Notes: generated by a model not told the origin, from the letters alone. Numbered from the stretch's first letter, positions 1-9,378 are shown. The stretch is DNA of 64,000 nt from Aquimixticola soesokkakensis (GCF_900172375.1 NZ_FWFS01000001.1:186001-250000); one strand, 5' to 3'. Numbers and translations: made by a program.

Positions 1-141
1 AGGTTTTCATAGGTTTTCGTTCAATTCTTGCGCATTTGTGCGCCCTTAGTTTGGGGAATTAAGGGCCTATCTTCCCATGGGTTAAGCGCACGTTCACCTC
101 CGTCCCGTAGGTCTGGTTTCGGGTGAAATGTGAGGTGGGCT

Positions 142-978
142 ATGAGCGGAAAAGGTAACGCGCCAGTCATCATAAAACGCAAGAAGGTCGTCGCAGGCGA
201 CGGGCACCACGGCGGGGCATGGAAAGTGGCATACGCCGATTTCGTGACCGCCATGATGGCATTCTTTCTTTTGATGTGGCTGTTGAACGCGACGACAGAA
301 AAGCAGCGCAAGGGGATCGCGGATTTTTTCAATCCCACAATCCCCGTGAACCGGATCTCCGGGGGCGGTGACGGATCTTTCGGGGGGGATAGTGTCTTTA
401 CCGAGGAAACGCTGGCCCAAAACGGGACGGGCGCACCGGAGGGGCAATCTGCTTCGAATCAAGAGGGCAGTGGCGCATCCAGCGGTGCCTCGGATGCGCA
501 GAGCTACACCGAGGTTAAAGAAATGCTATCCGCCTTTTCAGGGGAAAGCATGGCGGCCGATAGCGCGCTGCGCCACATCGTGACGAAAGTCACGGATGAG
601 GGGTTGATCATCGAGCTACACGATCTTGAGGACGAGCCGCTCTTTGCCAAGGGCAGCGATGTGCCCGAGCCCGTCCTCGAACTGTTGGTCGACATGATGG
701 CCGAGGTCTTTTCCATCGTGACGAACAAGGTCGCGTTGAATGGCTTTATGGCCTCGCAACCCGTTGTTGTTGCACGAAACCCCGTGTGGAACCTGTCCTC
801 GCAGCGCGCTGACAGGCTGCGGGTCATGCTTGAAGAGGCCGCCTTTCCTGCCAGTCGAATCCAGCGGGTTAGCGGCTATGCCGACAGGCGCCCTGTCGTG
901 AGCAACCCTGTGTCGTTTCGCAATAACCGCGTGGAACTGATCTTGCTGCGCAGTGATATTTCGGCGGCGCAAAATTAG
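142..978 (+). CDS. motB: Flagellar motor stator protein MotB
   Basis: MotB anchors the proton-driven stator to peptidoglycan and forms the ion channel with MotA. The N-terminus carries the single membrane segment with the family hallmark YADFVTAMMAFF, whose Asp33 is the expected proton-binding residue. The C-terminal half is an OmpA-like peptidoglycan-binding domain ending in NNRVELILLRS. Length is 278 residues. I chose ATG 142, preceded by GAGGTGG, over the in-frame GTG at 130. No motA is visible beside it, so the partner must lie elsewhere. It heads the rightward flagellar run but is separated from flgE by 92 bases. Confidence 0.95.
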   Translation: MSGKGNAPVIIKRKKVVAGDGHHGGAWKVAYADFVTAMMAFFLLMWLLNATTEKQRKGIADFFNPTIPVNRISGGGDGSFGGDSVFTEETLAQNGTGAPEGQSASNQEGSGASSGASDAQSYTEVKEMLSAFSGESMAADSALRHIVTKVTDEGLIIELHDLEDEPLFAKGSDVPEPVLELLVDMMAEVFSIVTNKVALNGFMASQPVVVARNPVWNLSSQRADRLRVMLEEAAFPASRIQRVSGYADRRPVVSNPVSFRNNRVELILLRSDISAAQN

Positions 979-993
979 TTAGAATTGCGGATA

Positions 994-1008
994 TTAGGGG
1001 CGCGTTAA
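994..1008. promoter_or_regulatory. Possible CtrA-type site upstream of flgE
   Basis: The sequence TTAG-N7-TTAA differs at one base from the TTAA-N7-TTAA site bound by the alphaproteobacterial regulator CtrA, which controls flagellar genes in this class. It lies 63 bases before the flgE start, inside the motB-flgE gap. A match this short can arise by chance, so this is only a candidate. Confidence 0.25.
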
Positions 1009-1070
1009 GGTGAACGGGGTAGACCAGAGGCAACCTTTTCAGGGTTGAAGCAGCAGAAAGGCGCTCCTCA

Positions 1071-2360
1071 ATGACTATTTCCTCTTCGCTTAACGCGGGC
1101 GTTGCCGGTCTTAACGCAAATGCGACCAAACTTGCGACGATTTCCGACAATATCGCGAACTCCGGCACCTATGGCTACAAACGCGCGACGGCCGATTTCG
1201 AATCCTTCGTGATTGCGAATAACCAAGGGGCGGGCGTGTATTCGGCAGGGGGTGTGCGCGCCTCCACCTCACGCCAGATCGAAGAACGCGGCGCGCTCGT
1301 GTCGACGTCGAATGCCATGGATATCGCGGTGGCAGGGCGCGGCATGTTGCCGGTCACAACCGAAGTGTCCCTGGCCGCCGATGGCGAACAGCCCTTGATG
1401 ATGACCACGACCGGATCGTTTCACACCGACGCTGACGGGGTCTTGAAAACCGCCTCGGGCCTTGTGCTTTTGGGCTGGCCTGCGGATGCGGACGGAACCA
1501 TTGCGACATTCCCGCGTGACACGGTGACCGGGCTGGAGCCGATTGTGATTAATTCCAACCAGACAGCCGGTGATCCGACGACGCAAATGAACCTCGGGGT
1601 GAATCTTCCGGCGGAGAATGCGACCTCGCAGAGCCTCGCTGTGGAGTATTTCGGGAACCTCGGCACCTCCGAAGCTTTGGATGTCGCCTTTGAACCGGAT
1701 GCTGCGAACGATAACACTTGGACTGTGACGATCCGCGACTCCGCCTCAGCGAATGCAATTGTCGGCGAATATACGGTGGTCTTTGACGCCAGCCGGACAC
1801 AGGGTGGGACGATCGACACGGTGACGCCGACGGCAAACAACCCTGTTGGGGCGGATTACAACGCAACGACCGGGACGCTGGCGTTGACCGTTGCAGGCGG
1901 TCCGCTGACTGTCACGGTCGGCAAGCCGGGTGATACCAATGGTCTGACCCAATTGTCCGACGGGTTCTCTCCGACCCAGATCACCAAGGACGGTTCACCA
2001 GTTGGTAACCTTACGGCCGTAGAAATTGACGACAACGGCTATATCACGGCGACCTATGACACCGGCTTTACCCGCCGGATTTACCAGATCCCCTTGATTG
2101 ATGTGCCCAATCCAAATGGTCTGACCGCCCTCAATTCGCAAACCTATCAGGTTTCACCTGACTCTGGATCGTTCTTCCTCTGGGACGCTGGCGAGGGACC
2201 AACAGGGGCAATTGCGGGCTATGCCCGTGAGGGATCGACAACCGATGTCGCTGCGGAGCTGACGGATCTCATCCAGACCCAGCGGGCCTATTCGTCAAAT
2301 GCGAAGGTCATCCAGACGGTTGATGAGATGCTCCAGGAGACCACGAACATCAAACGGTAA
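1071..2360 (+). CDS. flgE: Flagellar hook protein FlgE
   Basis: FlgE polymerises into the hook joining basal body and filament. The N-terminus (SSLNAGVAGLNANATKL, then SDNIANSGTYGYKR) is the rod/hook/HAP signature. The C-terminus (AYSSNAKVIQTVDEML) is the matching heptad-repeat segment that packs against it in the axial structure. Length is 429 residues, normal for hook proteins. The middle is a low-cysteine, Thr/Asp-rich variable domain. It is followed 23 bases later by flgK, so the hook and junction genes are probably co-transcribed. Confidence 0.95.
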   Translation: MTISSSLNAGVAGLNANATKLATISDNIANSGTYGYKRATADFESFVIANNQGAGVYSAGGVRASTSRQIEERGALVSTSNAMDIAVAGRGMLPVTTEVSLAADGEQPLMMTTTGSFHTDADGVLKTASGLVLLGWPADADGTIATFPRDTVTGLEPIVINSNQTAGDPTTQMNLGVNLPAENATSQSLAVEYFGNLGTSEALDVAFEPDAANDNTWTVTIRDSASANAIVGEYTVVFDASRTQGGTIDTVTPTANNPVGADYNATTGTLALTVAGGPLTVTVGKPGDTNGLTQLSDGFSPTQITKDGSPVGNLTAVEIDDNGYITATYDTGFTRRIYQIPLIDVPNPNGLTALNSQTYQVSPDSGSFFLWDAGEGPTGAIAGYAREGSTTDVAAELTDLIQTQRAYSSNAKVIQTVDEMLQETTNIKR

Positions 2361-2383
2361 TTCTTTAGCGCGGGAGATCTCAC

Positions 2384-3838
2384 ATGAGTATCACGAATGC
2401 ACTTTCCAACTCTCTTTCGGGCCTCAACGCGGCCTCCCGCGCTGCAGATGTCGTGTCTGCGAATGTCGCAAACGCGATGACCGAAGGCTACGGCCGCCGC
2501 GACATCGAACTCAGCTCCCATGTTCTCGGGCGCGACGGTGCCGGCGTGCAGGTCGTCGGGGTCACCCGCAATGTCGATGCCTCGGTTATCGGTGCCCGCC
2601 GCCTTGCGGACGCCAGTGTCGGCCTTGCCTCGACGCGCGTCGATTTCTTCGAGCAGATCGAAACGGCGATCGGCTTGCCTACGGAAGAGGGATCACTCAC
2701 CGCGAAAATTGCCCTCTTTGAGGGGGCGTTGATCGAAGCGGGGAGCACACCGGATTCGGGCGCGCGCCTCCGCTCGGCGGTCGATGCTGCTACGACGGTG
2801 GCCAACCATATCAACACTGTCGCGGATGTCATTTCCGAGGCCCGCACCTCTGCGGACGCCCAGATTAGCAGCAGCGTTGATTTCCTGAATGATGCGTTGA
2901 AGAAAGTTGTCGATCTGAATGTGACGATTCAGCACGCAATGACGTCGGGCTATGACGCCAACGGTTTGGTGGATCAGCGTCAGGTCTTGATTGACCAGAT
3001 TTCTGAAATGATCCCCGTTCGCGAAATGCCGCGCAGCAACGGGATGGTCGCGCTCTATACCGCCGGCGGCGGCATGTTGGTGGATAGCAAGGCAGCCGAA
3101 CTGGGGTTCTCGCGTGTGAACACGATTGATCCGGCGATGACCCTGGAAGGCGGTGGATTGTCGGGCCTGACATTGAACGGGCGCGAGATTTCCACATCTG
3201 CGACAGGGCCGATTTCTGGCGGAATACTGGCCGGATTGTTCGAAATCCGCGATATTCTGGCGCCGCAGGCGCAGGCCCAGATTGACTCCGTGGCCCGCGA
3301 CATGATTGAGCGGTTCGAGGACGCCGGTGTCGATCCAACGCTTGCGTCCGGCGGCCCCGGACTGTTCACCGACAATGGGTCTGCGCTTGATCCGGCAAAT
3401 GAGGTCGGATTGTCGAACCGGCTTTCTCTCAATAGCCTCGTGGTGCCCGAAGAGGGCGGCGCGCTATGGCGTCTTCGTGACGGTTTGGGCGCGACCAGCG
3501 AAGGGCCAAGTGGCAACGCCAGCCTGCTACAGGCGATGTCGGATGCGCTGTCGCAATCGCGCCAGCCCTCAAGCGGGGCCTTTACCAACCTCGCGCGCAA
3601 CGCTGTGGGATTTTCGGCGGATATGGTGTCTGACGTTTCGTCGCGCCGCCTTAGCAACGAATCCGACCTTGGCTACAGTGCTGCGCGTGTCGATAGCTTG
3701 CGCACTGCCGAGCTCGCGGATGGCGTGGATACGGATTACGAAATGCAACGGTTGTTGATGATCGAGCAGGCGTATTCCGCGAACGCAAAGGTGATCCAAA
3801 CGATCGACACGTTGATCAAAACATTGTTGGGGATGTAA
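2384..3838 (+). CDS. flgK: Flagellar hook-associated protein 1 FlgK
   Basis: FlgK is the first hook-filament junction protein. The N-terminus (SNSLSGLNAASRAADVVSAN, then MTEGYGRRD) and the C-terminus (AYSANAKVIQTIDTLI) carry the paired axial-protein signatures. At 484 residues it is near the usual alphaproteobacterial length. GGGAGA precedes the ATG. It lies between flgE and flgL, separated from flgL by only 3 bases, the conserved order for junction proteins. Confidence 0.95.
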   Translation: MSITNALSNSLSGLNAASRAADVVSANVANAMTEGYGRRDIELSSHVLGRDGAGVQVVGVTRNVDASVIGARRLADASVGLASTRVDFFEQIETAIGLPTEEGSLTAKIALFEGALIEAGSTPDSGARLRSAVDAATTVANHINTVADVISEARTSADAQISSSVDFLNDALKKVVDLNVTIQHAMTSGYDANGLVDQRQVLIDQISEMIPVREMPRSNGMVALYTAGGGMLVDSKAAELGFSRVNTIDPAMTLEGGGLSGLTLNGREISTSATGPISGGILAGLFEIRDILAPQAQAQIDSVARDMIERFEDAGVDPTLASGGPGLFTDNGSALDPANEVGLSNRLSLNSLVVPEEGGALWRLRDGLGATSEGPSGNASLLQAMSDALSQSRQPSSGAFTNLARNAVGFSADMVSDVSSRRLSNESDLGYSAARVDSLRTAELADGVDTDYEMQRLLMIEQAYSANAKVIQTIDTLIKTLLGM

Positions 3839-3841
3839 GAG

Positions 3842-4849
3842 ATGGCACAGGTAACTTTTGGCGATCGCGCGACACAATACCGAACCATCCGCGTGACGCA
3901 TCAGGTCAAAACCAACCTTGACCGTCTCACACAAGAGGTCGCAACCGGCCACACAACCGACACCGCCAAAGCCGTCGCGGGGAACCTGACACCCTTGGCC
4001 GGAATGAAGCGCGCGCTCTCTACTTTGTCGTCCTATGCCATCGCCAATACCGAAGCGGAACTGGCGGCAACCTCGATGCAAAGCGTGCTCTCGACCATTT
4101 CCGACTATAGCTCGGAAATGGGCACGACGCTGTTGACCGCAAGTCAGGTCAGCCAATCCGTCACGACCAACGCTACCGCGAGCCAGGCACGCGGCCAGTT
4201 TGATGCCATCGTTTCGGCGATAAACACGCGTGTGGCCAGCAGGTCCTTGTTTGCAGGGGTGGCCACAGATGCCAACCCGCTTGCGGATACGGACACGCTG
4301 ATCGCGGACCTGCGCGTTGCAACCGCAGCGGCAACGACAGCGAGCGAGGTTGTCGCGGCTGTCACGGCCTGGTTCGATGATAGCGGCGGTGGCTTTGAAA
4401 CCAGCGGTTACCTTGGCTCGACCACGCCCGCCTCGGCGTTTCGCCTGTCGGACCGTGAGCGCACAACACTGGCAATCACCGCGCATGATCAGGAGTTTCG
4501 GGATGTCTTGAAAGGCTTTGCCATTGCTGCCCTGGTCGATGATGGCGTTCTGTCTGGCGATGAACCCGAGCGCGCTCAACTTCTGTCGCTCGCGGGGCAG
4601 CAGATTTTGACGGGGGAGGGGGCCCTTGCCAACCTGCGCTCTCGGATCGGCGCCGCAGAGCAGCAAATCGAACTTGCGAAAACCCATAATGCGGCTGAAA
4701 TCGCCTCTTACGAAACCGCCATTGGCGGGATGTTGGAAATCGATACGTTCGCATCGGCTTCCGCATTGACGCAGGTGCAAACGCAGCTCGAGACAATTTA
4801 CACGATCACGGCGCGTCTTTCGAACCTCAACCTGTCGGATTATTTGTAA
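3842..4849 (+). CDS. flgL: Flagellar hook-associated protein 3 FlgL
   Basis: FlgL is the second hook-filament junction protein and is related to flagellin. The N-terminus (FGDRATQYRTIRVTHQVKTN) and a C-terminal helix (LTQVQTQLETIYTITARLSN) fit the FlgL/flagellin-like coiled ends. Length is 335 residues. The start follows the flgK stop by 3 bases, and the stop TAA shares its last base with the flgI ATG, so translation of the three genes is probably coupled. Confidence 0.93.
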   Translation: MAQVTFGDRATQYRTIRVTHQVKTNLDRLTQEVATGHTTDTAKAVAGNLTPLAGMKRALSTLSSYAIANTEAELAATSMQSVLSTISDYSSEMGTTLLTASQVSQSVTTNATASQARGQFDAIVSAINTRVASRSLFAGVATDANPLADTDTLIADLRVATAAATTASEVVAAVTAWFDDSGGGFETSGYLGSTTPASAFRLSDRERTTLAITAHDQEFRDVLKGFAIAALVDDGVLSGDEPERAQLLSLAGQQILTGEGALANLRSRIGAAEQQIELAKTHNAAEIASYETAIGGMLEIDTFASASALTQVQTQLETIYTITARLSNLNLSDYL

Positions 4850-5949
4850 TGATCAGAACAATTTGCCTTATTCTTTGCCTCGTGTTTCCGGTCCTCGCCA
4901 CGGCAGGAACCGTGCGGATCAAAGATCTCGTGGAATTCGACGGCGTTCGTGGCAATGACCTTGTGGGGTATGGCCTTGTCGTGGGGCTGAATGGCACGGG
5001 GGACGGGTTGCGCAACGCGCCGTTTACCGAAGAAATCATGTCGAACATTCTGGAGCGGTTGGGCGTAAACGTCACGGGCGAACAGTTTCGCCCCAAAAAC
5101 GTTGCAGCGGTCTTTGTGACCGCTACTTTGCCGCCATTTTCGCGCGCGGGAAGCAAAATCGACATCACAATTTCCGCGATTGGCGATGCCAAAAGCCTGC
5201 TGGGGGGGACTTTGGTCATGACGCCCCTGAACGCAGCTGATGGTGAAATTTACGCGGTTGCCCAAGGTACGATCATTGCGGGCGGGGCAACGGCAGGTGG
5301 AGACGGCGCGACCGTGACGCAAGGGGTTCCGACAGCCGGTGTTATCCCGTCGGGAGCGCGGGTCGAGCGCGAAATCGAATTTGATTTTACACAAATGAAG
5401 TCCATCCGGCTCGCCTTACGCAGCCCCGATTTTACCACCGCGGAACGGATCGAGCGCGCGATCAATCGCGATTTCGGTCGCGTGGTGTCGCGGATGCTCG
5501 ACAGTGGCACTGTTGTGCTCGACATCGCGGCGACACGCGCGCTTTCGCCCGCGCATGCGCTTGGCCGTGTGGAAAATATCAACGTTGAACCCCAGCGCAA
5601 GGCGCGGGTGGTGGTGGACCAAGCCTCCGGCACGATCGTCATGGGGGAAGATGTGCGCATTTCGCGCGTGGCCGTGAGCCAGGGGAATCTGACCCTGCGC
5701 GTTGCTGAAGACCCTGTTGTCGTCCAGCCAAATCCCTTTGCCGAGGGGCAGACGATTGTCGTGCCGCGGACCAATGCCGCCATTCAGGAAGAGCCGGGAA
5801 TCGGATTGGCAGAAGTCGCGGATGGCACCTCGCTATCTGAGGTTGTGTCCGGTTTGAACGCCTTGGGTGTCTCGCCGCGCGACATGATTGATATCCTCAA
5901 AAGCATCAATGCCGCCGGGGCGCTGCACGCCGAGTTCTTGGTGCGCTAG
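4849..5949 (+). CDS. flgI: Flagellar P-ring protein FlgI
   Basis: FlgI forms the periplasmic P-ring bushing around the rod. A Sec signal peptide (hydrophobic ICLILCLVFPVLATA) is followed by the family opening RIKDLVEFDGVRGNDLVGYG and LVVGLNGTGDG. Length is 366 residues, as expected. The reading frame begins on the last base of the flgL stop. It ends the rightward hook operon and is followed by a terminator hairpin. The usual partners flgA and flgH are not in this window. Confidence 0.95.
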   Translation: MIRTICLILCLVFPVLATAGTVRIKDLVEFDGVRGNDLVGYGLVVGLNGTGDGLRNAPFTEEIMSNILERLGVNVTGEQFRPKNVAAVFVTATLPPFSRAGSKIDITISAIGDAKSLLGGTLVMTPLNAADGEIYAVAQGTIIAGGATAGGDGATVTQGVPTAGVIPSGARVEREIEFDFTQMKSIRLALRSPDFTTAERIERAINRDFGRVVSRMLDSGTVVLDIAATRALSPAHALGRVENINVEPQRKARVVVDQASGTIVMGEDVRISRVAVSQGNLTLRVAEDPVVVQPNPFAEGQTIVVPRTNAAIQEEPGIGLAEVADGTSLSEVVSGLNALGVSPRDMIDILKSINAAGALHAEFLVR

Positions 5950-5976
5950 AGCATCAAAGGCGACGACGGATTTATG

Positions 5977-6008
5977 AAATGGCGCGGGGCCCTCGCGCCA
6001 TTTTCGTT
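5977..6008 (+). terminator. Terminator after flgI
   Basis: A 10-base stem AAATGGCGCG/CGCGCCATTT encloses a 7-base loop and is followed by TTTTCGTTT-type sequence, fitting an intrinsic terminator for the motB/flgE-flgI run. Confidence 0.75.
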
Positions 6009-6112
6009 TGGCCGGTGCGCGCCGCGCCCTGACTTTGCCACACAGGGCGGGCGCGTCGAGCGATCGCGCCGCAAGGCCGGCGCGGCAAGATCAAAGCGAT
6101 CTGCGATCGGCG

Positions 6113-6153
6113 CAAAAAGTGACCGGCCTGGGGGATCCCCCGAGGCCGGTCAC
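6113..6153 (-). terminator. Terminator of the flaF-flbT-DUF1217 operon
   Basis: Read leftward, an 11-base perfect stem (GTGACCGGCCT/AGGCCGGTCAC) with a GC-rich, itself palindromic loop is followed by TTTTT. It lies 36 bases beyond the DUF1217 stop. The two convergent terminators here account for most of the 5950-6188 gap; I see no gene in it. Confidence 0.8.
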
Positions 6154-6188
6154 ATGTCTATCGCGTTGGACAGTGAGGTTTGTGGACC

Positions 6189-6983
6189 TTAGCCGCCGCT
6201 CAGCAGTGTCAGGGCAGCCTGGGCTGGCGAGTAACTGTTTGCGGTTGAATTCACCTCCGTCATAAGCAGAAACCGCTGCACAAGAGCCGTGCGTTTTTCC
6301 GGGTCCGTGAACTGAGAAATGCCGTCGTCACCAAACATCGACTCGGCGCGCTGGCGGAACTCTTTGACCTGTTGATCCAGATCGATCGATCCGATCGAGG
6401 AGGGCAGATTGAGCGCGGTTTCAAACACCTCGCGCACGGCCGTATTGCCGAGTACAGAATACCACTTTCCATTCTCGGAGGTGGATTTTGCGGCAATCGC
6501 GGAAAGGTCGCGATCAAGGTTGGACGCAAGGCGCATGTTTTCATCGACCTCACCGATGGCAATTTCAAACTGCCGATTTTGATAGGAGGTGATGATTTCA
6601 TCCGCGAAGGTGCTGAGAACCGTGTTGGGCGTTGCAAAATCGCCAAAGCCAAAGGCCTTGGCGAATTCGTAGTACCGTTTGTCGGACAGTTTGTTCGACA
6701 GATCTGTTGCGTCGAGTGTGCCGTCTTCCAACACCTTCTGGACAAAGTATTTGGAGTCTATGTCATCGTCCAGACCGAAGGCCCCCAGCGCGACAGACAG
6801 CAGACGACGATCGTCCATCAGGTCTTGCGCGCTGGTGACACTGTTGATCTTTTCCCGGAAATAGTCCGCGTTGCGTGCCACTTCGCCAGAGTTGTTGAAG
6901 GCCTCTTGTTGCTTGTCGCGTGTTCTTTCGAGAAAGGACCAGCCGGCCAAACCCGACATCGGTATGACGGGTTGAAAGCTCAT
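6189..6983 (-). CDS. DUF1217 flagellar protein
   Basis: This 264-residue protein matches the DUF1217 family, which in alphaproteobacteria is regularly encoded in flagellar clusters and has no settled function. Recognisable parts are the repeated segments with AFGLDDD and AFGFGDF and the motif YFVQKVLEDGTLD. It has no signal peptide or membrane segment. Its ATG overlaps the flbT stop as ATGA, so it is translationally coupled to flbT and flaF. A role in flagellin handling or assembly is a reasonable guess from position, not shown by the sequence. Confidence 0.85.
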   Translation of the reverse strand: MSFQPVIPMSGLAGWSFLERTRDKQQEAFNNSGEVARNADYFREKINSVTSAQDLMDDRRLLSVALGAFGLDDDIDSKYFVQKVLEDGTLDATDLSNKLSDKRYYEFAKAFGFGDFATPNTVLSTFADEIITSYQNRQFEIAIGEVDENMRLASNLDRDLSAIAAKSTSENGKWYSVLGNTAVREVFETALNLPSSIGSIDLDQQVKEFRQRAESMFGDDGISQFTDPEKRTALVQRFLLMTEVNSTANSYSPAQAALTLLSGG

Positions 6984-7384
6984 TGCGGACGCGCTGCCAT
7001 CAGGCGCTCTTCACGCGGCAAAAGGGAGCGCAGTGCCTTGAGGGTCTGATAGAACTGCCCTGTCAAAACGCCTTCGGTCGCGGAGGCCAGCAACAGGCGG
7101 CTATCGGCGTCCGACAGCACCTGGCTGAGCTGTTCAATCCCGCGCAGCAACTGCATTTTGGCGTCTTCTTCTTCGGCATCCCCCGACAATACCAGCTGCG
7201 CGATATAGCAGACGCGGCGAACCGGGGTGTTTACCTCTTCGGGGTGGATCGCGTCACGTAGCCGCAAAATGTTGGCATTCGGGCTGACAATCGACAGGCG
7301 GGACCGGCGGTCTCCGTTTTCGATGACAGCGCCATTGATCAAGACCCGTTCCTTTGGGCCAAGTTTGAGGACAAGGCCGCTCAC
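6980..7384 (-). CDS. flbT: Flagellar biosynthesis repressor FlbT
   Basis: FlbT is a post-transcriptional regulator that in Caulobacter destabilises flagellin mRNA through its 5' leader, coordinating filament synthesis with basal-body completion. The 134-residue product opens SGLVLKLGPKERVLINGAVI, typical of the family. Its start overlaps the flaF stop, and its stop overlaps the DUF1217 start, both as ATGA. The flagellin gene lies immediately upstream on the same strand, as usual in alphaproteobacteria. Confidence 0.93.
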   Translation of the reverse strand: MSGLVLKLGPKERVLINGAVIENGDRRSRLSIVSPNANILRLRDAIHPEEVNTPVRRVCYIAQLVLSGDAEEEDAKMQLLRGIEQLSQVLSDADSRLLLASATEGVLTGQFYQTLKALRSLLPREERLMAARPQ

Positions 7385-7758
7385 TGGGCGCCACCTTCGC
7401 GGCTGAGACCGCGCATTACGGAGGTGTTGATATCAATCAGGGGTTCGACCGTTGCATGGCCTTTGAGAATTTTGCTTGTCTGCGCAGCGGTGAATTCCGC
7501 GAGGTAGAAAATCTGGCTGCGAAGATCGCGCGACAGCGCGTTTTGCGGGTCGCTGACATCGCTGGCGAGCAGGGTCCATAGGCGGCGGTTATCAAATAAC
7601 GCGCGGGCGAAGCTCGGGAAATCTTTGTCTTTGGTGCGCTGGGTTGCGCTCATTTTCTGCGTGATGCGCGCGAAGGCATCGTATTCGATAGCGCGCGATG
7701 TTTTGATAGGTGTTGCGGCTGAACCATAGGCCGTTCGGGCCAGATCGAGAGCGTTCAC
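7381..7758 (-). CDS. flaF: Flagellar biosynthesis regulator FlaF
   Basis: FlaF acts with FlbT in controlling flagellin synthesis and secretion. The 125-residue product contains NALDLARTAYG and DLRSQIFYLAEFT, both typical of the family. I chose GTG 7758: a GGAAGGAA ribosome-binding site sits just upstream, while the in-frame ATG at 7773 would place that site inside the gene. It lies 90 bases downstream of the flagellin stop, beyond two hairpins. Confidence 0.9.
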   Translation of the reverse strand: MNALDLARTAYGSAATPIKTSRAIEYDAFARITQKMSATQRTKDKDFPSFARALFDNRRLWTLLASDVSDPQNALSRDLRSQIFYLAEFTAAQTSKILKGHATVEPLIDINTSVMRGLSREGGAQ

Positions 7759-7792
7759 GTCGTTTCCTTCCAATGACGGAGCAATCAGAGAC

Positions 7793-7839
7793 GCGGCATT
7801 TTGGCCGCGAGGGTGGGAGCGCGCCTTTCAGCGCGCTCC
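7793..7839 (-). terminator. Hairpins between flagellin and flaF
   Basis: Downstream of the flagellin stop are a 9-base perfect stem (GGAGCGCGC/GCGCGCTCC, 7816-7839) and a second 6-base stem (CGCGGC/GCCGCG) around 7793. Neither is followed by a clear T run on the leftward strand. They may attenuate or protect the 3' end of an abundant flagellin mRNA rather than terminate fully. Confidence 0.45.
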
Positions 7840-7848
7840 GTTGCCGCG

Positions 7849-9378
7849 TTAGCGGAAGAGCGACAGGATGGTCTGCGGCGCTTGGTTCGCGATGGACAGC
7901 GATTGAACCGCGAGCTGCTGCTGCACCTGAAGGGCTTGCAGTTTGGCGGAGGTTTCTTCCATATCGGCGTCAACCATTCCCCCGATGCCAGATTTGAGCG
8001 CGTCCGACAGGTTACTGATAAAGGTGCCCTGCGTTTCAACACGCCCTTGTGCAGAACCAAAGTTCGCTGCGGCGTCAATCGCGGTGCTGATCAGCGTCTC
8101 GATATTGCTGAGGGCCGCATCCGCACCGGCGTCAGTGGTCACGTCGATATTGTCGAGACCAAAGAGACCGCCCGAGGCCGTCCCGCCTTCTTGACCAGTG
8201 TCAGACAAAGAGATCGAACCCGCGCCAGAATAGTCGACGCTGACAACCCAGTCGCCATCGTCATTCTGGGACACTTGTGTCGAAACGTCGTCCTCGTTGC
8301 CCGCATCGACAGCCGTTTTAAGGCCCCGCGCAACGTCTTCCATGTTCTCGCCTTTACCGGCAATGTAATCATAGTCGTTGCCGTTGACGGAAATCCGGTA
8401 AGAGTCACCGTCTTTGACGGTCGCAGCGGAGTTCAGAACAACTTCTTCTGCGCGCTTAAAGAGTGTGTCGGACCCTGGACCTGCTGCTGCGCCTTGGGTG
8501 GTGCCAGCGGCTCCGTCACCATTGTTCGCGACTGCGACAGTGTTAGCACCATTCGAATCCCAGGTGACATCAAAGCTTTCAAACGAGTTCGTATTGATCA
8601 GTGCGAGCGTTCCCGAACCCTCGTCAGAGGCCGAGATCCCCGTCAAGCCCAGGGCATTGATGGCGACCGCAGCGTTTGCCATCGTTGTCGCTGCATCGGT
8701 GTCGAAGGCAATCGACAGTGTGGTGTTGTTGATCGTGATGTCAAAGTTGTCAGTTGCGGTCCCGGACAGTGTCAACTCGAGCTGGTTTGCGGTGCCGTCG
8801 CCGGTGACTGCCGTATCGCCCGAGGTGATGTTTGCAGCGATTGCGGTGCTGCCGGTGCCAAAGGAACCCGCGGAAGTGGACAGATCCTGGCGGCGAACCG
8901 TGATATCGGAGGCAGTCACGCTGCCATCGGATTTGCGGTCGAGCGACGACAGAATATTGACGTCGTCGGTGCCTTCCACAAGCGACAGGCCGTTAAACTG
9001 AGCGGCGCCAATCACCGAATTGATCTGATCGCGCAGCGCGGAAATATCCGTCTGGATTTTTTCGCGATCAACGTTGGATTCTTGGGCTGCGACGATCTTG
9101 CCTTTGATGTCGGTCAGCAGGTCGGTGACTGTCTCGGAGGCCTGCGCCGCGACGGCAAGAGTTGATTCCCCCAGAGCAAGGCTATCTGCGATGCCTTTAA
9201 ACCCTTTTACGTCGGATTCCATCACCTTGGAAATGGCCCAAACAGAGGCGTTGTCTTTCGCTGAAGCAATATCCTTACCGGTCGAGATCGCGCTTTGAGT
9301 GCCGCCGAGATCGGAATTGATGGTTCTGAGAGTTTGAAGCGCAATCATTGCGCCATTGTTTGTCAGAATGCTGGACAT
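7849..9378 (-). CDS. fliC: Flagellin (long form)
   Basis: This is the filament subunit. The conserved N-terminal D0/D1 region (SSILTNNGAMIALQTLRTIN; SALRDQINSVIGAAQFNG) and C-terminal region (QVQQQLAVQSLSIANQAPQT) are both intact. ATG 9378 is preceded by AAGGAA; the longer reading to 9408 lacks such a site. The product is 509 residues. I judge it long for this group, because roughly residues 165-405 form a Thr/Asp/Gly-rich central domain that would be surface exposed. FlaF and FlbT are encoded directly downstream. The annotation symbol could equally be flaA. Confidence 0.95.
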   Translation of the reverse strand: MSSILTNNGAMIALQTLRTINSDLGGTQSAISTGKDIASAKDNASVWAISKVMESDVKGFKGIADSLALGESTLAVAAQASETVTDLLTDIKGKIVAAQESNVDREKIQTDISALRDQINSVIGAAQFNGLSLVEGTDDVNILSSLDRKSDGSVTASDITVRRQDLSTSAGSFGTGSTAIAANITSGDTAVTGDGTANQLELTLSGTATDNFDITINNTTLSIAFDTDAATTMANAAVAINALGLTGISASDEGSGTLALINTNSFESFDVTWDSNGANTVAVANNGDGAAGTTQGAAAGPGSDTLFKRAEEVVLNSAATVKDGDSYRISVNGNDYDYIAGKGENMEDVARGLKTAVDAGNEDDVSTQVSQNDDGDWVVSVDYSGAGSISLSDTGQEGGTASGGLFGLDNIDVTTDAGADAALSNIETLISTAIDAAANFGSAQGRVETQGTFISNLSDALKSGIGGMVDADMEETSAKLQALQVQQQLAVQSLSIANQAPQTILSLFR

